A DNA stretch of 55,014 bases. Origin: an uncultured Collinsella sp. (lineage in GTDB: Bacteria > Actinomycetota > Coriobacteriia > Coriobacteriales > Coriobacteriaceae). The notes below the pieces were generated by a model, which had not been told where the DNA came from, searched no databases, and saw only the letters and a program-made list of their open reading frames with translations. Position numbers and translations under genes: made by a program. Below, piece after piece: positions 50,994 to 55,014 of the stretch. The stretch spans positions 1-55,014 of the forward strand of contig CAAESW010000014.1 in NCBI GenBank assembly GCA_900758845.1, given 5' to 3'. Each line of letters opens with the position of its first letter. Position 1 is the stretch's first letter.

Positions 50994-51842
50994 ATGAACG
51001 AGCAGGTTTGCACCAAGGCTGTGGATACGTGTGGCTATCCGGTCGAGACCACGGGCAATGCGGTGCTGGACATCTTGGAGCACCGCTCGTCCACGCGTGC
51101 CTTCGCGCGTGATGACGACGACCGCCCCGTGGCGGTGACCGACGAGCAGCGGGCGGCAATCTTGCATGCGGCGAGTCGCGCACCGTCGGCGGGCGCCATG
51201 ATGATGTATTCCATCGTGAGCATCCGCGAGCAGGCTACGCTCGACCGCCTGGCCGACCTGTGCGACCACCAGCCCATGATCGCCAAGGCGCCCTGGGCAC
51301 TCATATTTGTGGTCGATTATGCCAAGTGGATCGATCTGTTTGAGCACGTGGGCTGCTTTGAGCCCGAGTTTGTCGAGCGCACGGGCAAGGCGCCCCGCCG
51401 CGCGCCGGGTTTGGGCGACTTTGCCATCGCGGCCCAGGACGCCGTGATCGCCGCGCAAAACGCCGTGGTTGCCGCCGAGGCCCTGGGGCTGGGAAGCTGC
51501 TACATTGGCGACATCGTGGAGAACGCCGAGGAAGTTGCCGAGCTGCTCGATCTGCCGCCCTATACCATGCCGCTGTCGATGCTCATCATCGGCACGCCCC
51601 GTAAGGAGCGTCCGGCCATTGCGCACCCCGTGGTGAACCTGGTGCACGAGGGGCGCTACTGCCGCGCGGATGCCGCGACCATGGACGCGCAGGTGGCCGA
51701 GATGGACGCGATGTTCCGCCCGCATGCCCGCGAGGTGGGGGAGCGCGTCGTGGACATCTATACCCGCAAGCACACGAGTCCCTTTATGGCCGAGATGAGC
51801 CGATCCATGGAATGGTGGTTCAAAAACTGGCTTGGAAAATGA
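50994..51842 (+). CDS. Nitroreductase-family protein
   Basis: 282 residues, longer than typical nitroreductases. ATG 50994 has GCGAGGATGAGG upstream. FMN-binding signatures: LEHRSSTRAFARD, AASRAPSAGAMMMYSI, AAQNAVVAAEALGLGSCYIGDI and LSMLIIGTPRKERPAI. A C-terminal extension after about 220 (EMDAMFRPHAREVGERVVDI, ending in aromatic EWWFKNWLGK) is not part of the core fold. Unrelated in detail to the shorter enzyme at 19425. Substrate unknown. Confidence 0.88.
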   Translation: MNEQVCTKAVDTCGYPVETTGNAVLDILEHRSSTRAFARDDDDRPVAVTDEQRAAILHAASRAPSAGAMMMYSIVSIREQATLDRLADLCDHQPMIAKAPWALIFVVDYAKWIDLFEHVGCFEPEFVERTGKAPRRAPGLGDFAIAAQDAVIAAQNAVVAAEALGLGSCYIGDIVENAEEVAELLDLPPYTMPLSMLIIGTPRKERPAIAHPVVNLVHEGRYCRADAATMDAQVAEMDAMFRPHAREVGERVVDIYTRKHTSPFMAEMSRSMEWWFKNWLGK

Positions 51843-51843
51843 C

Positions 51844-51878
51844 GAATGTAACAAAGGGACAGTCCCTTTGTCACATTC
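51844..51878. terminator. Palindromic terminator of the nitroreductase gene
   Basis: GAATGTAACAAAGGGAC, A, GTCCCTTTGTCACATTC: a 35-bp near-perfect palindrome with one mismatched pair, just after the stop codon. It shares the GGGACAGTCCC core with the dispersed element near 24943. Confidence 0.6.
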
Positions 51879-51960
51879 CATATCGCGGCGGTGGCCTAAA
51901 GGCCGTATAAATGTTTATCTAGCTGGGAAAACAGTGCCATTCAAACATGGGCCGATTGCC

Positions 51961-51966
51961 TATAAT
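51961..51966 (+). promoter_or_regulatory. -10 element of kup
   Basis: Consensus TATAAT, 36 bp before the start codon; no convincing -35 at 16-18 bp. No c-di-AMP riboswitch was recognised in the short leader. Confidence 0.4.
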
Positions 51967-52001
51967 CCCTTCGAACATTAAAGTTGGGAGGAAACCGGCT
52001 T

Positions 52002-54029
52002 ATGGAACAAAAGGCCAAGGAGGCAGCCTCGCACGCTGCTATTCCTGTGAGCATCTCGGCGATGCTCGTCACGCTGGGCGTGGTGTACGGCGATATCGGC
52101 ACCAGCCCTATGTATGTAACCAAGGCGCTCGTTGCCGGCAACGGCGGCATCGGAAGCGTGACGGAGGAGTTCGTGCTTGGCGCGCTCTCCCTTGTCGTGT
52201 GGACGGTCACGCTGCTGACCACCATCAAGTATGTGCTCATCTCGCTGCGCGCCGATAACCATGGTGAGGGCGGCATCTTTGCCCTGTACAGCCTGGTCAA
52301 GCGCTGCGGCAAGTGGCTTATCATCCCCGCCATGCTGGGTGGCGCCGCACTGCTCGCCGACGGCATCCTGACGCCGGCCGTTACCGTTACCACGGCCATC
52401 GAGGGCCTGCGCACCATCCCGGCGGTCCATGCCGTGCTGGGCGATGACCAGGGCCGCGTCGTCGCCATTACGCTCGCCATCATCATCGCGCTCTTCTTGG
52501 TACAGCGCATCGGTACGGCCAAGATCGGTCACGCCTTTGGCCCCATCATGACGCTGTGGTTTCTGTTCCTGGGCGGCACGGGTCTGTTCTTTGTCTTCCA
52601 GCACCCCGCCGTGCTGCTGTGCCTCAACCCGGTGCGCGGCATCGCCTTTTTGCTGAGCCCCAACAACCACGCGGGCATCATGATTCTGGGCAGCTGCTTC
52701 CTCGCCACCACCGGTGCCGAGGCGCTCTACTCCGACATGGGCCACGTCGGCCGCGGCAACATCTACGCCACCTGGCCGTTCGTTAAGTGCTGTCTGCTGC
52801 TTTCCTATATGGGCCAGGGCGCTTGGCTTATGAACAACGCTGCCAACCCCGAGCTCATGGGCATTGCCGACCTCAACCCGTTCTACCAGATGCTCGCCCC
52901 GGGCCTGCGCCCGTTTGCCGTCGGCCTTTCCACCGTCGCGGCCATCATCGCCTCGCAGGCGCTCATCACCGGCGCATTCTCGCTGGTGTCCGAGGCCAGC
53001 CGCCTGGACCTTATGCCGCACATGCAGGTCTTCTACCCTGCCGAGACCAAGGGCCAGCTCTACATCCCCATGGTCAACAACGTCATGCTTGTCGGCTGCG
53101 TCATCGTGGTGCTGCTGTTCCAGAACTCGGCGCATATGGAAGCCGCCTACGGCCTTGCCATTACGCTGACTATGATGTGCACCACGTTGCTGCTCTTCTT
53201 CTACCTGCACGAGGAGCGCAAGCTCAAGGTCGCGCCGTGGATCTTCGCGGCCTTCTTCCTTTTGCTCGAAGGCTTCTTCTTCGTGAGCTCGCTCACCAAG
53301 TTCTTCCACGGCGGCTACTTCACCATCCTCATGGCCGCGCTCATCATGGGCATCATGGTGTGCTGGTACAACGGCACGGCGGTCGAGCAGCGCCAGTTTA
53401 CGCTGCTGCCGCTGCGCAGCTACCTGCCGCAGCTCAAGCGCCTGCGCGACGACGACCGTTACGAGCGCATGAGCGACAACGTCGTGTACCTGACCAAGGA
53501 CACCCATACCGACTACATCGACCGCGACATCGTCTACTCGATTTTGGACAAGCATCCCAAGCGCGCCCGCGCCTGGTGGTTTGTGAATGTCGAGACTATG
53601 GACGAACCGCACACCTTTGCCTATTCGGTCGAGACGTTCGGCACCGACTACGTGTTCCGCGTGCATCTGTACCTGGGCTACAAGATCAACCAGCGCGTCA
53701 ATGCCTACCTGCGTCAGGTTGTTCAGGACCTGGCTGCCACCGGCGAGCTGCCGCCGCAGACGCATGACTACTCGGTCTACAAGGATCCGGGTAACATCGG
53801 CACGTTCAAGTTCGTCCTGATCCGTAAGCTTCTGGCGCCCGAAAGCGATGTGGAGCCCAGCGAGCGTACGGCCATCACGCTCAAGTACATCATTCGCCGC
53901 GCCGCCGGCACGCCCGCGCGTTGGTACGGCCTGGAGAACTCCAACGTGAGCTTTGAGTACGTGCCGCTGTTCACCAAGTTCAAGGCCGTGAACAAGATGC
54001 AGCGCCTGGCTCCCAACGAGCGGCCGTAG
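52002..54029 (+). CDS. kup: Kup-family potassium transporter
   Basis: K+ uptake permease of the KUP/HAK/KT family, 675 residues. ATG 52002 with GGGAGG upstream. The diagnostic GDIGTSPMYV lies at 30-39, followed by DNHGEGGIFALYSLVKR, ADGILTPAVTVTTAIEGL, GAEALYSDMGHVGR and QALITGAFSLVSEASRL. About twelve membrane segments occupy the first 450 residues; the rest is a cytoplasmic domain (SDNVVYLTKD, FRVHLYLGYKINQRVNAYLR). It is followed by a small membrane protein and a KdpD-like sensor, which suggests a potassium-related cluster. Confidence 0.95.
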   Translation: MEQKAKEAASHAAIPVSISAMLVTLGVVYGDIGTSPMYVTKALVAGNGGIGSVTEEFVLGALSLVVWTVTLLTTIKYVLISLRADNHGEGGIFALYSLVKRCGKWLIIPAMLGGAALLADGILTPAVTVTTAIEGLRTIPAVHAVLGDDQGRVVAITLAIIIALFLVQRIGTAKIGHAFGPIMTLWFLFLGGTGLFFVFQHPAVLLCLNPVRGIAFLLSPNNHAGIMILGSCFLATTGAEALYSDMGHVGRGNIYATWPFVKCCLLLSYMGQGAWLMNNAANPELMGIADLNPFYQMLAPGLRPFAVGLSTVAAIIASQALITGAFSLVSEASRLDLMPHMQVFYPAETKGQLYIPMVNNVMLVGCVIVVLLFQNSAHMEAAYGLAITLTMMCTTLLLFFYLHEERKLKVAPWIFAAFFLLLEGFFFVSSLTKFFHGGYFTILMAALIMGIMVCWYNGTAVEQRQFTLLPLRSYLPQLKRLRDDDRYERMSDNVVYLTKDTHTDYIDRDIVYSILDKHPKRARAWWFVNVETMDEPHTFAYSVETFGTDYVFRVHLYLGYKINQRVNAYLRQVVQDLAATGELPPQTHDYSVYKDPGNIGTFKFVLIRKLLAPESDVEPSERTAITLKYIIRRAAGTPARWYGLENSNVSFEYVPLFTKFKAVNKMQRLAPNERP

Positions 54030-54098
54030 TCGAAGCTCGAGGTTTGTCTGCGAACGGGCGGGCTTGTATTGACGGGGATTGAGTCCTGGGAGGAAACC

Positions 54099-54293
54099 AT
54101 GGATGCAAAGGTGCTTGACGGTTGCGATCTTGCGACCGAGCTGGTGCGTGAGATACGCGCCGATGCTGCCGAAGATCGGTTCTTTACGAATCGGGCCAAC
54201 ATGGACATGGCCGACCGCGTGATTTCGATCGTGGTGACGGTGCTTGTCGCGGCGTGCGTGTGCGCACTGCTCGCGCACGTGCTGTTTGTCTAA
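54099..54293 (+). CDS. Small single-pass membrane protein (64 residues)
   Basis: ATG 54099 follows CTGGGAGG at good spacing. The N-terminal 43 residues are hydrophilic (DLATELVREIRADAAEDRFF), and residues about 47-64 form one membrane helix (VISIVVTVLVAACVCALLAH). No family is recognised. Its place between kup and a KdpD-like kinase suggests an accessory or regulatory peptide of one of them. Confidence 0.7.
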   Translation: MDAKVLDGCDLATELVREIRADAAEDRFFTNRANMDMADRVISIVVTVLVAACVCALLAHVLFV

Positions 54294-54340
54294 CGTCCGC
54301 AGGTTGCAAAGGCTTTACACTTGGAACCACCACAAGGGGA

Positions 54341-54385
54341 AACCACCACAAAGGTGCCTGTCCCCTTTGTGGTGGTTTTTGTTTT
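54341..54385 (+). terminator. Terminator and second dispersed hairpin family, copy 2
   Basis: AACCACCACAAAGG pairs with CCTTTGTGGTGGTT, loop TGCCTGTCC, followed by TTTGTTTTT. It is the reverse complement of the element at 13130-13166, so a dispersed repeat here acts as terminator. Confidence 0.75.
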
Positions 54386-54406
54386 TGAGAGAGGGGCGGG
54401 ACGCTG

Positions 54407-55014
54407 ATGGACGTCCGTACGGACGGCGATATTGCCGATAGCTTTTGGTGGCGGCGCACTACGATGACGCGTCGCGGCCCCCTGTACGATATCTGCGTGT
54501 CGGTGGGGCTGCTGGTCGCGGCGACGATTGTGGGCGCGCTGCTCGACCATCCGGGTCTCGCGCCGAGCATCATGATCGTCTATGTGTTCGCCGTTCAGCT
54601 GTGCGCATTCTTTACCTGGAGTCGCCTGTATTGCTTGCTGAGCTCGGCTGCCGCCGTGGCGCTCTACAACTTCTTGTTTGTCGACCCGCGCTACTCGCTG
54701 TCGCTTATCGACCGCGGCTATCCCGGCATGTTCTTCATCATGTTTGTGGTCTCGCTTGTGTCGAGCTCGATTGCGTTGGCCCTGCGCCGCGCCTTGGCAC
54801 AGGCTGCCGCCAGCGACCGCCGCACGCATATGGTGCTCGAGACCAACCGCATGCTGCAGCGGTGCGCCGATCAGCATCAGATCGTTCACGCCATGGCCAC
54901 GCAGCTGGCGCGTCTTTCGGGCTGTCCGGTCGTGTGGTACAGCGCCGACGCCGAGGGCGATGACCTGCTGCCGCGTGCGACATACACGGCCGTGGGCGAT
55001 GCCGCGCCGGTGCA
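54407..55014 (+). CDS. KdpD-like sensor kinase, DUF4118 and GAF part (C-terminus beyond right edge)
   Basis: ATG 54407 with GAGAGGGGCGGG upstream; 202 codons are open to the window end. There are four membrane segments at about 28-120 in the DUF4118 pattern of KdpD, including ALYNFLFVDPRYSLSLID (compare the KdpD segment FNFFF-EPR), followed by a helical linker (LAQAAASDRRTHMVLETNRM) and the start of a GAF-like domain (LARLSGCPVVWYSADAEGD). The large N-terminal KdpD/universal-stress region is absent. A histidine kinase domain is expected downstream. It probably senses K+ or ionic strength, in line with kup next door. Confidence 0.8.
   Translation, partial: MDVRTDGDIADSFWWRRTTMTRRGPLYDICVSVGLLVAATIVGALLDHPGLAPSIMIVYVFAVQLCAFFTWSRLYCLLSSAAAVALYNFLFVDPRYSLSLIDRGYPGMFFIMFVVSLVSSSIALALRRALAQAAASDRRTHMVLETNRMLQRCADQHQIVHAMATQLARLSGCPVVWYSADAEGDDLLPRATYTAVGDAAPV

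Noticed and set aside
51978..54278. 766-codon open frame antisense to kup
   Set aside because: The His/Asp/Gln-rich low-complexity translation has no family motif and no ribosome binding site, whereas kup on the plus strand is unmistakable.

Overview
The window looks like chromosomal DNA of a gut actinobacterium of the class Coriobacteriia, most like Collinsella. The reasons are the high GC, the gene content (SipW/TasA-like surface locus, heterodimeric ABC exporters, LAxTG-type wall anchors, DUF4118 sensor) and many short palindromic intergenic repeats built around GGGACAGG/CCTGTCCC. The genus is an inference; no database was consulted. No phage, transposase or CRISPR array is visible.

Layout. 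1-1515 (-): RlmD-type 23S rRNA methyltransferase, cut by the left edge. 1854-4124 (+): polar amino acid ABC importer (Tat lipoprotein, permease, ATPase). 4435-6510 (+): divergent EF-G-like GTPase. 6639-7622 (-): exported nuclease. 8094-9794 (+): AlbA_2/ATPase/winged-helix protein behind about ten copies of a TTAGAGAGA box. 10091-10969 (-): LarE. 11138-13014: HAD phosphatase and convergent LacI regulator. 13327-15174 (+): GlmS. 15288-18701: GntR regulator divergent from a YeiH-type exporter, then a degenerate NtrC-like regulator. 18786-20531: small membrane protein, nitroreductase, 96-residue unknown.

20712-24941 (+): MarR regulator with an in-frame TGA where homologues are expected to have Cys, coupled to a heterodimeric ABC exporter. 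25052-29797: serine acetyltransferase, DedA protein, IlvE, LemA, TetR regulator. 29801-29890 (-): tRNA-Ser(UGA). 29942-31723 (+): TadA fused to a glycerate kinase. About 32165-32288: SRP RNA. 32624-33613 (-): wall-anchored coiled-coil protein. 33827-37531 (+): second heterodimeric ABC exporter. 37847-38404 (+): flavodoxin-like protein behind a 23-nt-period repeat array.

39014-47836 (+) is the most distinctive locus. A SipW-type signal peptidase, three small TasA-like proteins with SipW-type leaders, an 1819-residue secreted beta-rich protein and a LAATG-anchored protein form one apparent operon. It lies downstream of an 11-G tract that may allow phase variation. I read it as a candidate surface fibre or matrix system. 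The rest holds an LTA-synthase-like sulfatase (-), a nitroreductase, a Kup K+ transporter, a 64-residue membrane peptide and the start of a KdpD-like sensor kinase cut by the right edge.

The intergenic regions are unusually structured. They include three copies of a 127-139 bp nested palindrome whose outer arms and core stem vary between copies yet still pair within each copy, three tandem hairpins, two unrelated nested palindromes, and several dispersed hairpin families.
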